Positions 8,255-14,709 of a DNA stretch of 19,362 nucleotides are shown piece after piece. Each line of letters opens with the position of its first letter. The first letter of the stretch is position 1. Position numbers and translations under genes: made by a program. The notes beneath the pieces are model-generated. The model ran no database searches. It was given only the letters and a program-made list of their open reading frames with translations, and was not told where the DNA came from. This DNA comes from a bacterium (GTDB lineage Bacteria > Chloroflexota > Dormibacteria > UBA8260 > Bog-877). The stretch lies in contig JAJYWM010000215.1 in assembly GCA_021791455.1 (NCBI GenBank), positions 1 to 19,362 of the forward strand, read 5' to 3'.

Positions 8255-9130
8255 CTACAGGTGGATCGTGGGGAGCCCGGACGCCGTCACGTCAAAGGTG
8301 GCCCACATCCCGGCATCCTCGTGCCCCGGAACCAGGCAGGCAATCCGGTAGTCGCCCGTTTGGCTCGCCACGAACGAGAAGGTGGCGCTGTCTCCAGGAG
8401 GGATGCCCACGGTCGGGTTGGGGATGCTCGCTCCCGGAAAGACGGGGGTGGATCCGGTTGGGGTCACGATGGCCGCCGAGTGGTTGATCTTGTCCACGTT
8501 GCTGAAGTTGACCACGACCTTCCAACTCAACGGGACCGTCACCACCATCTTGCCATCGGCCTCTCCGTCGAAACTCAGGGTGTTGTTCACATCCTGGTAG
8601 CCAGCCTCCAGCTTGAGGGTGGCCGTCTTGGTGGCCAGGTTGTAGCTGAGCCATTGGTCGAGAGTCACGGTGGTGGGCGTGGCGCTCGGCTTGGCCGAGG
8701 GGGAGGGAGAGGGGGAGGCGCTCGGCACCGGCGCCGGCTTCACATAGAAGGACGCCGTCGCCGTGATCAGCCCGTCAGCGGTCACGCTGACCGTGCTCGA
8801 GTCGGTCCTCTGGCCGGCCACATTCCAGGCCGTGAACGGGTGGCTCGAAGGCTCGGTGGGGGTCGCCGAAAGGGTAGCCTTCTCGCCGCACCCGAGGGGG
8901 ATGGTCGAGGTGTTGCGGGTGAGCACGTGGGTGCTGCCCTGATAGGTGGCGGTGACCGTGCCCAGGAGCGAAGAGTCGTAGGCGGGTATCTGTACGGTGA
9001 CCGAGCATCCGACGCCGGTCGAGGCGGAGGATATCGGCCCCTGCCCACAGCCCGCCGCCAGACCGCCCAGGCCCAGGGCCAGGCAGACGCCCATCGTGAC
9101 TCTGGCGGGGGTCCCCGTCACTGGGACCAT
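8255..9130 (-). CDS. Sulfocyanin-like blue-copper lipoprotein with N-terminal InlB-repeat-like domain
   Basis: A 291-residue exported protein. The N-terminus has a hydrophobic stretch and a lipobox LAAG-C (lipidated Cys28). Residues 42-131 resemble a divergent InlB B-repeat ([10 protein letters not shown], then FTAWNVAG, then ending TATASFYV). A Pro/Ser/Ala linker (about 132-153) follows, then a sulfocyanin cupredoxin domain (about 154-291; [28 protein letters not shown]). All type 1 copper ligands are present: His217 in INHSAA, Cys265, His270 and Met275 in [11 protein letters not shown]. Sulfocyanins pass electrons between respiratory complexes and terminal oxidases on the outer face of the membrane. 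No oxidase gene is nearby. ATG 9130 is used; ATG 9094 (MGVCLALG) would also give a signal peptide. It is transcribed divergently from clpS. Confidence 0.92.
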   Translation of the reverse strand: MVPVTGTPARVTMGVCLALGLGGLAAGCGQGPISSASTGVGCSVTVQIPAYDSSLLGTVTATYQGSTHVLTRNTSTIPLGCGEKATLSATPTEPSSHPFTAWNVAGQRTDSSTVSVTADGLITATASFYVKPAPVPSASPSPSPSAKPSATPTTVTLDQWLSYNLATKTATLKLEAGYQDVNNTLSFDGEADGKMVVTVPLSWKVVVNFSNVDKINHSAAIVTPTGSTPVFPGASIPNPTVGIPPGDSATFSFVASQTGDYRIACLVPGHEDAGMWATFDVTASGLPTIHL

Positions 9131-9163
9131 CCTCGACCTGGACGATCGTTGCTCATCAAACTC

Positions 9164-9169
9164 AGATTA
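9164..9169 (-). promoter_or_regulatory. Possible -10 element of the sulfocyanin-like gene
   Basis: On the minus strand TAATCT lies about 34 bases upstream of the ATG at 9130, inside the 144-base gap shared with divergent clpS. No convincing -35 is seen. This rests on the hexamer and its place only. Confidence 0.25.
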
Positions 9170-9260
9170 GCGGATAGCGGCCGACCGGTGGCGGCCGCTG
9201 CCGGCGCCTTCCCAGCCAACCTCGTTCGACTTCCGCTGTGTGGAGTGGTGGCGCGCGCGC

Positions 9261-9266
9261 TAGGGT
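9261..9266 (+). promoter_or_regulatory. TANNNT -10-like element just before clpS
   Basis: TAGGGT ends 8 bases before the GTG start of clpS (9275). A transcript started there would be leaderless or nearly so. The same bases hold AGGG, which could instead act as a ribosome site about 9 bases before the GTG, so the two readings compete. An alternating (GC)5 tract (9251-9260) abuts it upstream. Confidence 0.35.
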
Positions 9267-9274
9267 ATGCATTC

Positions 9275-9577
9275 GTGAGCGCCGTCCATGAGGGGGTCGC
9301 CGAGCATGCCGAGGCCGTCGGCAGTGGAGCGACCGAGGAGCGCCGGGACAGGCCCTGGAGAGTGATCGTCTGGAACGACCCGGTCACTCTCATGAGCTAC
9401 GTCGTCGTCGTCTTCCGGCGGATCTTCGGCTACGACCTGGAGACGGCCACCCGGCTCATGTTGCAGGTGCACAACGAGGGCAAGGCCGTGGTCGCCACCC
9501 AGCCGAGGGAGCGAGCCGAGGTGACGGTGGCGCAGCTGCACGCCCATGGGCTGCAGGCCACCCTGGCGCGCGACTGA
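9275..9577 (+). CDS. clpS: ATP-dependent Clp protease adaptor ClpS
   Basis: A 100-residue adaptor with the full ClpS core: [20 protein letters not shown], then [22 protein letters not shown], then [14 protein letters not shown] near the end. ClpS binds proteins with N-degron residues (the WNDP and hinge region forms the pocket) and passes them to the Clp unfoldase; it also blocks other substrates. The start is GTG 9275. The open frame runs far upstream, but that extension is antisense to two clear minus-strand genes and carries no ClpS sequence. The DUF2017 gene starts 2 bases after the stop, the usual arrangement in actinobacteria-like genomes. No clpA or clpC is in the window. Confidence 0.95.
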   Translation: MSAVHEGVAEHAEAVGSGATEERRDRPWRVIVWNDPVTLMSYVVVVFRRIFGYDLETATRLMLQVHNEGKAVVATQPRERAEVTVAQLHAHGLQATLARD

Positions 9578-9579
9578 GA

Positions 9580-10029
9580 GTGGCGGAGATACAGGGCCGA
9601 GGGCCGCTGATCCAGGTGATGGTTGACCACCGCGAGCGGGAGGCACTGCTCCAGATCGTGGACCGGGTTCTGCCCATGGTGGATGAGTCCGCCTGGGCCA
9701 CACCTCGGGCCTACGCCGACGACGCCCTCGAGGCTGAGTTCCAGCGCCTCTCCGGTCCGGATCTCAGCGACACCAGGGCGGCGGACCTGGAGGTGCTCCG
9801 TTCGAACCTTCGGGGAGAGGGGCCGATCGAACTGTCCGTGGAGCAGGCCTGGAGCTGGTTGCGCGTGCTCAACGTGCTGCGGCTGGCCCTGGCGGAGCGG
9901 CTGGGCCTTGATGAGGACGGCTGGGAGGAGCGCTTCAGCCAGCGTCAGCATCGGCGCCCACCCCTGGCCACCCTGCACCTCCTCAGCTGGGTTCAGGAGG
10001 AGTTGGTCGAGGCGCTGCCCGAGGTCTGA
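9580..10029 (+). CDS. DUF2017 family protein
   Basis: A 149-residue, mostly helical acidic protein downstream of clpS (2-base gap, GTG start, no separate ribosome site, so translation is probably coupled). Segments such as EREALLQIVDRVLP, AYADDALEAEFQRL and WSWLRVLNVLRLALAERLG fit the DUF2017 family, whose members are typically found next to clpS. The function is not established; the conserved pairing suggests a role in N-degron handling or Clp control, but this is inference. Confidence 0.88.
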   Translation: MAEIQGRGPLIQVMVDHREREALLQIVDRVLPMVDESAWATPRAYADDALEAEFQRLSGPDLSDTRAADLEVLRSNLRGEGPIELSVEQAWSWLRVLNVLRLALAERLGLDEDGWEERFSQRQHRRPPLATLHLLSWVQEELVEALPEV

Positions 10030-10142
10030 TCCCATCCAGGCTTGAGAGGACGGGGGACCAGCGGGCGCTCGCTCGAATCCTGCTGTCGACCCAGCCCAGA
10101 ACCGCGGCCTGGCCAGCCGCTCAGGCTGAATCAAAGAAGCAA

Positions 10143-10157
10143 CCGCCACCTCGGCGG
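10143..10157. terminator. Hairpin in the convergent DUF2017-pepP gap
   Basis: CCGCC-ACCTC-GGCGG is a perfect 5-base stem with a five-base loop, about 115 bases after the DUF2017 stop. The 225-base convergent gap (10030-10254) shows no gene; this stem and the one at 10234-10251 are the only structures I can point to. There is no T-run, so activity is uncertain. Confidence 0.25.
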
Positions 10158-10233
10158 CGCAGAGTTGAGCCCGGGCGCCGCCGTCTGGGCTTGGAACTAA
10201 GGCACCTGCGACCCCACCGCCCGCTCGCCTACC

Positions 10234-10251
10234 CTGGCAGAACGCCGCCAG
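10234..10251 (-). terminator. Hairpin directly after the aminopeptidase P stop codon
   Basis: Read on the minus strand, CTGGCGG-CGTT-CTGCCAG folds into seven pairs (one G-U) with a tetraloop, beginning 3 bases after the pepP stop. The G-U becomes an A-C mismatch on the plus strand, so the fold favours the pepP transcript. A U-tract is missing. Confidence 0.35.
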
Positions 10252-10254
10252 TGA

Positions 10255-11709
10255 TCAATTCGGGTGGGTAGCCCAGATCTCCGCCATCCAGCGCTCCACC
10301 TCGTCGGGGTGAGATGGCAGCCCGGCACTCAGCACGCGGCAGCCCGCCTCGGTGACGACCACATCATCCTCGATCCGCACCCCGATCCCGCGAAGGTGCT
10401 CTGGAACGGTGAGATCGTTGGTCTGGAAGTACAGGCCCGGTTCGACCGTCAGCACCATGCCCACCTCGAGCTTGCCCTCCGGGTAGTTCTGCTGGCGGGA
10501 GTTGGCGCAATCGTGAACGTCGAGGCCCAGCATGTGGCTGACACCGTGAATGGTGTAGCGACGGTGCAACTGGCTCTCGGGCCGCAGTGACTCATCGGCT
10601 CCGACCGGCAGGATGCCCATCTCCTCCAGACCATGCGCGAGGACTGCCTGGGCGGCCCGGTTGGGCTCCTGGAAGTCCGCCCCGGGCTTCACAGCGGCTA
10701 TGCCGGCCTGCTGCGCCCGCCAGACCAACTCATAGATTCGGCGCTGATCCTCGCTGAACCTTCCGCTTATGGGCATGGTGCGGGTGACGTCGGCCGTGTA
10801 GTAGCGGTTGCTCTCGACTCCCGCGTCGAGCAGCAGCAACTCTCCCGGGCGCAGGTCGCCGGTGTTCTGGCTCCAGTGGAGGATCGTGGCGTGGCTGCCC
10901 GCCGCGGCGATGGTGAGATATCCAGTGTCGTTGCCCTCTTCGCGCGCGCGCTTGAAGAAGGCGACCTCAACATCCCTCTCCGACCGGGCCCTGGGCAGCG
11001 CCCGGACCACGTCGGCAAAGGCTTGTGCGGTCAGGTCCACCGCCTCCTGCAGCAGCTCGATTTCCAAGGGGTCCTTGCGCAGCCGCATCTCAGACAGGTG
11101 GGTCAGGAGCTCCTGATCATCGCCCGCCAGGTCCTGGGCCAATTGATCAACCCGGGGGTCGAAGCCACGCAGCACCAGGCCGCGATCGTGGGCCCGCACC
11201 AGCTGCTCCAGATCCGATATTGGCCTGGTGTCCACTCCGAAGCGGCTGGACGTGGCCGCCAGGCCGCGCCGCGGACCGACCCAGAACTCCCCGTTCCTGT
11301 CGGTGAAGAATCCGGTCGTCTTGAAGTCCGACTTCGGCTCCGCAAAGAGGACGATGCGGTGGCCGCCCTCCGCCAGTGGTTCCAGGACCAGCACCTCGTC
11401 GGGCTCGCCGTCACCGACCAGGTACAGATAGTCGGTCGCCGGCCGGAAACGGAATTCGGTGTCGTTCGCCCTGGTCTTGGGAACTCCGCTCGGGATGATC
11501 ATCAGCTGGCCCGGGAATCTCTCGGACAATTCGCCTCTTCGGGCTTGATAGAGGTCGATCCCGGAGATCGGCTGGCCCGCTGGACCGTCTGTCGCTCCCC
11601 AGCCCGTGACCATGAACTCCAGGAGTGCCTGGGGTGCCTTGCTGTCGTGTTTAGCCGTGGTCCCCTTGGACCCTGCGGGTTGTTCTTCCGGGTCGCTGCT
11701 GACAATCAT
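10255..11709 (-). CDS. pepP: Xaa-Pro aminopeptidase (aminopeptidase P family, M24B)
   Basis: A cytoplasmic metallopeptidase that removes an N-terminal residue preceding proline. Counted from ATG 11709 (484 residues), an N-terminal aminopeptidase P domain (FRFRPATDYLYLVGD) is followed by a pita-bread catalytic domain with all five metal ligands: Asp295 (LLLLDAGVE), Asp307 (ADVTRTMP), His392 (HGVSHMLGLDVHD), Glu423 (TVEPGLYF) and Glu447 (VRIEDD). The frame can be read back to 11817, but that extension is arginine-rich and overlaps a probable upstream gene. ATG 11709 has TACGAT ending six bases before it, which fits a leaderless transcript. The length is slightly above the bacterial norm (about 440), mostly through an N-terminal extension. 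Confidence 0.94.
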   Translation of the reverse strand: MIVSSDPEEQPAGSKGTTAKHDSKAPQALLEFMVTGWGATDGPAGQPISGIDLYQARRGELSERFPGQLMIIPSGVPKTRANDTEFRFRPATDYLYLVGDGEPDEVLVLEPLAEGGHRIVLFAEPKSDFKTTGFFTDRNGEFWVGPRRGLAATSSRFGVDTRPISDLEQLVRAHDRGLVLRGFDPRVDQLAQDLAGDDQELLTHLSEMRLRKDPLEIELLQEAVDLTAQAFADVVRALPRARSERDVEVAFFKRAREEGNDTGYLTIAAAGSHATILHWSQNTGDLRPGELLLLDAGVESNRYYTADVTRTMPISGRFSEDQRRIYELVWRAQQAGIAAVKPGADFQEPNRAAQAVLAHGLEEMGILPVGADESLRPESQLHRRYTIHGVSHMLGLDVHDCANSRQQNYPEGKLEVGMVLTVEPGLYFQTNDLTVPEHLRGIGVRIEDDVVVTEAGCRVLSAGLPSHPDEVERWMAEIWATHPN

Positions 11710-11715
11710 CTCCGG

Positions 11716-11721
11716 ATCGTA
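11716..11721 (-). promoter_or_regulatory. TANNNT -10-like element before pepP
   Basis: On the minus strand TACGAT is followed by CCGGAG and then the ATG at 11709. The six-base spacing would place the transcription start at or next to the A of ATG. GGAG touching the ATG is too close to serve as a ribosome site. Confidence 0.35.
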
Positions 11722-11756
11722 GCGCACCGAACCGGCCAAAAGGCGGGGCCTCCTGA

Positions 11757-12200
11757 TCAGGGTAGGAGCTCGGCCTCCTCTGCTTTGGGAGTGCCTGGGC
11801 GGGGCTGAGAGCCCCACCCGTGCCGGCGCCGGTGCTCGAGGTCAAGCAGCTGCCCGAGGCGCGCTCGCGCCGTTGGGGGCAGGCGCCGTCCCCTAAGGTC
11901 CGCCGGGCTGCCGTGCCGTCGGATCTCCTCGTACGCCCACGCGTCGAAGCTAGCGGCCAGCAACAGCAGGGAGGGGATCCTCAGCGGTTGACGCAGAAGG
12001 GCCCAGCGTGACATGGAAACGCCGACCAGGCATCCATCTGAGGCCGGCCCCTGCCCGGTCCAACCAAGGTCTGCGCGCCTCAGAGGCAGGCCTGCGGCCA
12101 GGTGGGCGCTGGCCCGGTCCAGGGAGCGATCCGGAAGGGCGCGCAACCTCCGCAGCAGCCTGACGTCGTGAGGTTCAAGCGGGGGAGTTGTGTCCATCAT
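11757..12200 (-). CDS. Hypothetical protein upstream of pepP
   Basis: No family recognised. From the tandem ATGs at 12195-12200 (MMDTTPPLEPHDVRLL) the frame runs about 147 codons and ends 47 bases before the pepP start at 11709. It is rich in Arg and Leu, with a more hydrophobic middle (PLRIPSLLLLAASFDAWAYEE) that is short for a membrane span and looks like an amphipathic helix. AGG lies five bases upstream of the first ATG. The frame also continues upstream to 12464, but that part overlaps the GlgP start and is low-complexity. If it is not real, 11710-12387 would be an unusually long empty stretch for this window, which is part of the support. Confidence 0.5.
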   Translation of the reverse strand: MMDTTPPLEPHDVRLLRRLRALPDRSLDRASAHLAAGLPLRRADLGWTGQGPASDGCLVGVSMSRWALLRQPLRIPSLLLLAASFDAWAYEEIRRHGSPADLRGRRLPPTARARLGQLLDLEHRRRHGWGSQPRPGTPKAEEAELLP

Positions 12201-12381
12201 TCCGACCTGATCCAAGCGCCCGACGATGACTCCACTCAAGTCTAGCTCCGACCTGTCCACCTTGCGATGGGGAGCTGGCTTGTGGATGGTGGCTCCTTTT
12301 GGCGGCCCCACCCGGGTGGATGACGGTGAGCGGTCAAGCTGGCCCTGTCGGTCCGCCCGACGCGGCTCGCCCCTCAGCCGG

Positions 12382-12387
12382 TAAGTT
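12382..12387 (+). promoter_or_regulatory. TANNNT -10-like element at the start of the glgP operon
   Basis: TAAGTT at 12382-12387 is followed by six bases (GTGTTG) and GTG at 12394, the same spacing as the pepP element. If real, the transcript would begin at GTG 12394 and the annotated GTG 12388 would not be transcribed. Confidence 0.33.
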
Positions 12388-14709
12388 GTGTTGGTGCGCG
12401 TGGTGGAACGCTTTGAGGTGGGGGCCAACGGTGACGAGCAATCGTCCAGGCGGCCCGGGCGCATGCCGCCGGTTGCCTACTTTTCCCCTGAGTTCGGGGT
12501 CAGCGCGGGGATCCCCCAATACTCCGGGGGCCTGGGAGTGCTCGCCGGCGACTACCTGCGGGTCTGCGCCGATGAGGGCAGACCGCTGATCGGGGTCGGT
12601 CTCTTCTACCGTTTCGGATACTTCCGCCAGCACCTGAACGGGGAGGGTTGGCAGGAGGAGAGCTACCGAGAGCTGAGCCCCGAGGAGATGGGCCTCCGGC
12701 GCGTCGCCGGGCCCCCGATTGAGCTGCCCATGGCCGAGCGCACCATGCGGGCCGCGGTGTGGCGACAGGCACTCGGGCCGGTGCCCCTATACCTGTTGGA
12801 CTCCGCCGGGACCGACAATCCGCCGGATCTGCTGCCGGTGACCGACCGCCTCTACGGCGGGGACCTGGAGCACCGGCTCCGCCAGGAGATCCTGCTGGGC
12901 ATGGGCGGAATCCGGGCGCTGGCCGCCGTCGGCGAGACTCCTGCTCTGTTCCACAGCAATGAGGGTCACGCCGGGTTCCTCGCCCTGGAGCGGATACGCG
13001 AGCTGGTTCACGGGCATGGGCTGCAGTTCGACGAGGCGGTCGAGGCCGCGCGGGCGGCGACCGTATTCACCACCCACACTCCGGTCCCCGCCGGGATCGA
13101 CCGCTTTCCCGTGGAGCTCATGGCTCGTTACTTCCACCAGTACTGTGATGAGATGGGCATCGGGCTGGACACCCTGATGCGCCTGGGGCACTTTCCTGGG
13201 GAGCCCACCGACGCGCCCTTCAACATGGCGGTCCTGGGATTGCGGATGTCGGGGCATGCCAACGCCGTCTCCCATCTGCACCGTCGGGTCAGTCAGAGGA
13301 TGTTTCACGGGCTATGGCCCGACCTCGCGGAGAGCGAGGTGCCCATCCAGGCGGTCACCAACGGGGTCCACCCCGGGCATTGGATCTCACCCGAGATGGC
13401 AGGTCTGCTGGAGCGTCGGCTCGGCCCCAACTGGGCCGTGGCCGGTGCCGCCAACTGGGACGACCTGGGCGCCCTGGATCCTGGCGAGCTGTGGCGCATA
13501 CGGCAGCCGGGGCGGCGGCGCCTCGTCGAAGAGGCGCGCCGCCGGGTGCGGTCGGCCGAGTTGAGGAGGGGCGCGGTGGAGGTGGACTGGACCTCCCACA
13601 TCCTCGACGACCGGGCTCTGACGATCGGGTTCGCCCGGCGGGTCGCGGAGTACAAGCGCGGCGCCCTGCTATTTCATCAGCCCGAGAGGTTGAAGCGTCT
13701 GCTGCTTGACCCCGAGAGGCCAGTGCAACTGCTCATCGCCGGCAAGGCCCACCCCCGTGATGAGCAGGGCAAGCACATCATTCAGGCGCTCGCCCGGGTG
13801 GCTGCGGACCCCGAGCTGCGAGGCCATCTCATCTTCATAGAGGACTACGACATCGACGTCGGCAGGCTGCTCTACCAGGGGGCCGACGTCTGGTTGAACA
13901 CCCCCCGCAGGCCGATGGAGGCCTGCGGAACCTCCGGACAGAAGGCGGCCCTCAGCGGAGCCCTCAACTGCTCGATCCTGGACGGTTGGTGGGACGAGTG
14001 CTATGAGGACGGCAACGGCTTTGCTCTGCCGTCCTTCGAGGAGGTCGGCGATCTGGTGGAGCGGGATCGGCTGGAGGCTGAGGCCCTCTTCCAGGTGCTG
14101 GAGAACCAGGTGGTGCCAACGTTCTACGACAGGGATGGCGATGGTGTCCCGCGGCGCTGGGCGGAGATGATCCGGAGATCGGTGCAGACCATAGCCCCTG
14201 TCGTGCTCGGGTCCCGGATGCTGGCGGACTACGTCCGGGTCCTGTATGAACCGGCCGCGGCAGCTGCCGGACTGGCGGGGGCGGACGGGGCCCTGGGGGC
14301 GCGCCAGGCCGTCGCCTTTGCCAAGCGGGTGCGAGAGTGCTGGCCCAGGGTCTCCGCCCTGGCCCGCAGCATCCCGGCGCGGGGGATGGCCAGGGGCGTC
14401 GAGCTCGGAAGCGAGCGCTTGGTGGAGGCTCTGGTCGAGCTCGACGGACTCTCACCGCAGGAGGTTGAGGTGCACCTCCTCCACGGCCCGATTGCTTCCG
14501 ATGGCCAGCTGGTGGCCCCCAGGACTGAGAGGATGGAGGTTGACGAGTCCAGCGCCTCCGGCCCCCGCCGATATGTGGGCAGAATGAGCTTGACCAACGT
14601 CGGACCCTATGGATTCGCGGTGCGGGTGATGCCGAGGCGCCTCAACCGAGACGCCCCCCCGCCGGAGCTCCCGGTGACCTTCGCTACCCCATTGCGTTGT
14701 CGGCCGTGA
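12388..14709 (+). CDS. glgP: Alpha-glucan phosphorylase (GT35, TIGR02094 type), lacking the N-terminal DUF3417 domain
   Basis: A 773-residue enzyme that cleaves alpha-1,4-glucans with phosphate to release glucose 1-phosphate. The N-terminus enters the catalytic fold at once (VAYFSPEFGVSAGIPQYSGGLG). HSNEGHAGFLALER, VFTTHTPVPAGIDRFP and the AVTNGVHPGHW region follow. The PLP lysine is Lys519 in EACGTSGQKAALSG, next to LDGWWDECYEDGNG. Relatives usually have GTSGMKA here, so Gln518 replaces Met. Actinobacterial homologues carry a DUF3417 domain of about 100 residues ahead of this point; it is absent and not found in other frames upstream. Start options are GTG 12388, GTG 12394 and ATG 12463. First gene of a tight operon: its TGA overlaps the next GTG. 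Confidence 0.94.
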   Translation: MLVRVVERFEVGANGDEQSSRRPGRMPPVAYFSPEFGVSAGIPQYSGGLGVLAGDYLRVCADEGRPLIGVGLFYRFGYFRQHLNGEGWQEESYRELSPEEMGLRRVAGPPIELPMAERTMRAAVWRQALGPVPLYLLDSAGTDNPPDLLPVTDRLYGGDLEHRLRQEILLGMGGIRALAAVGETPALFHSNEGHAGFLALERIRELVHGHGLQFDEAVEAARAATVFTTHTPVPAGIDRFPVELMARYFHQYCDEMGIGLDTLMRLGHFPGEPTDAPFNMAVLGLRMSGHANAVSHLHRRVSQRMFHGLWPDLAESEVPIQAVTNGVHPGHWISPEMAGLLERRLGPNWAVAGAANWDDLGALDPGELWRIRQPGRRRLVEEARRRVRSAELRRGAVEVDWTSHILDDRALTIGFARRVAEYKRGALLFHQPERLKRLLLDPERPVQLLIAGKAHPRDEQGKHIIQALARVAADPELRGHLIFIEDYDIDVGRLLYQGADVWLNTPRRPMEACGTSGQKAALSGALNCSILDGWWDECYEDGNGFALPSFEEVGDLVERDRLEAEALFQVLENQVVPTFYDRDGDGVPRRWAEMIRRSVQTIAPVVLGSRMLADYVRVLYEPAAAAAGLAGADGALGARQAVAFAKRVRECWPRVSALARSIPARGMARGVELGSERLVEALVELDGLSPQEVEVHLLHGPIASDGQLVAPRTERMEVDESSASGPRRYVGRMSLTNVGPYGFAVRVMPRRLNRDAPPPELPVTFATPLRCRP

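Noticed and set aside
8159..9274. Long plus-strand open frame ahead of ClpS (372 codons)
   Set aside because: It is antisense to the MDR and sulfocyanin genes, reads as Gly/Arg/His-rich low-complexity sequence, and only its last 100 codons are ClpS.
10060..10090. Possible tRNA T-arm (CTCGAATCC)
   Set aside because: The flanking bases do not form a five-pair stem, and no D-arm, anticodon arm or acceptor stem fits around it.
10633..11808. 391-codon plus-strand frame
   Set aside because: Antisense to pepP, whose five metal ligands make it the real gene.
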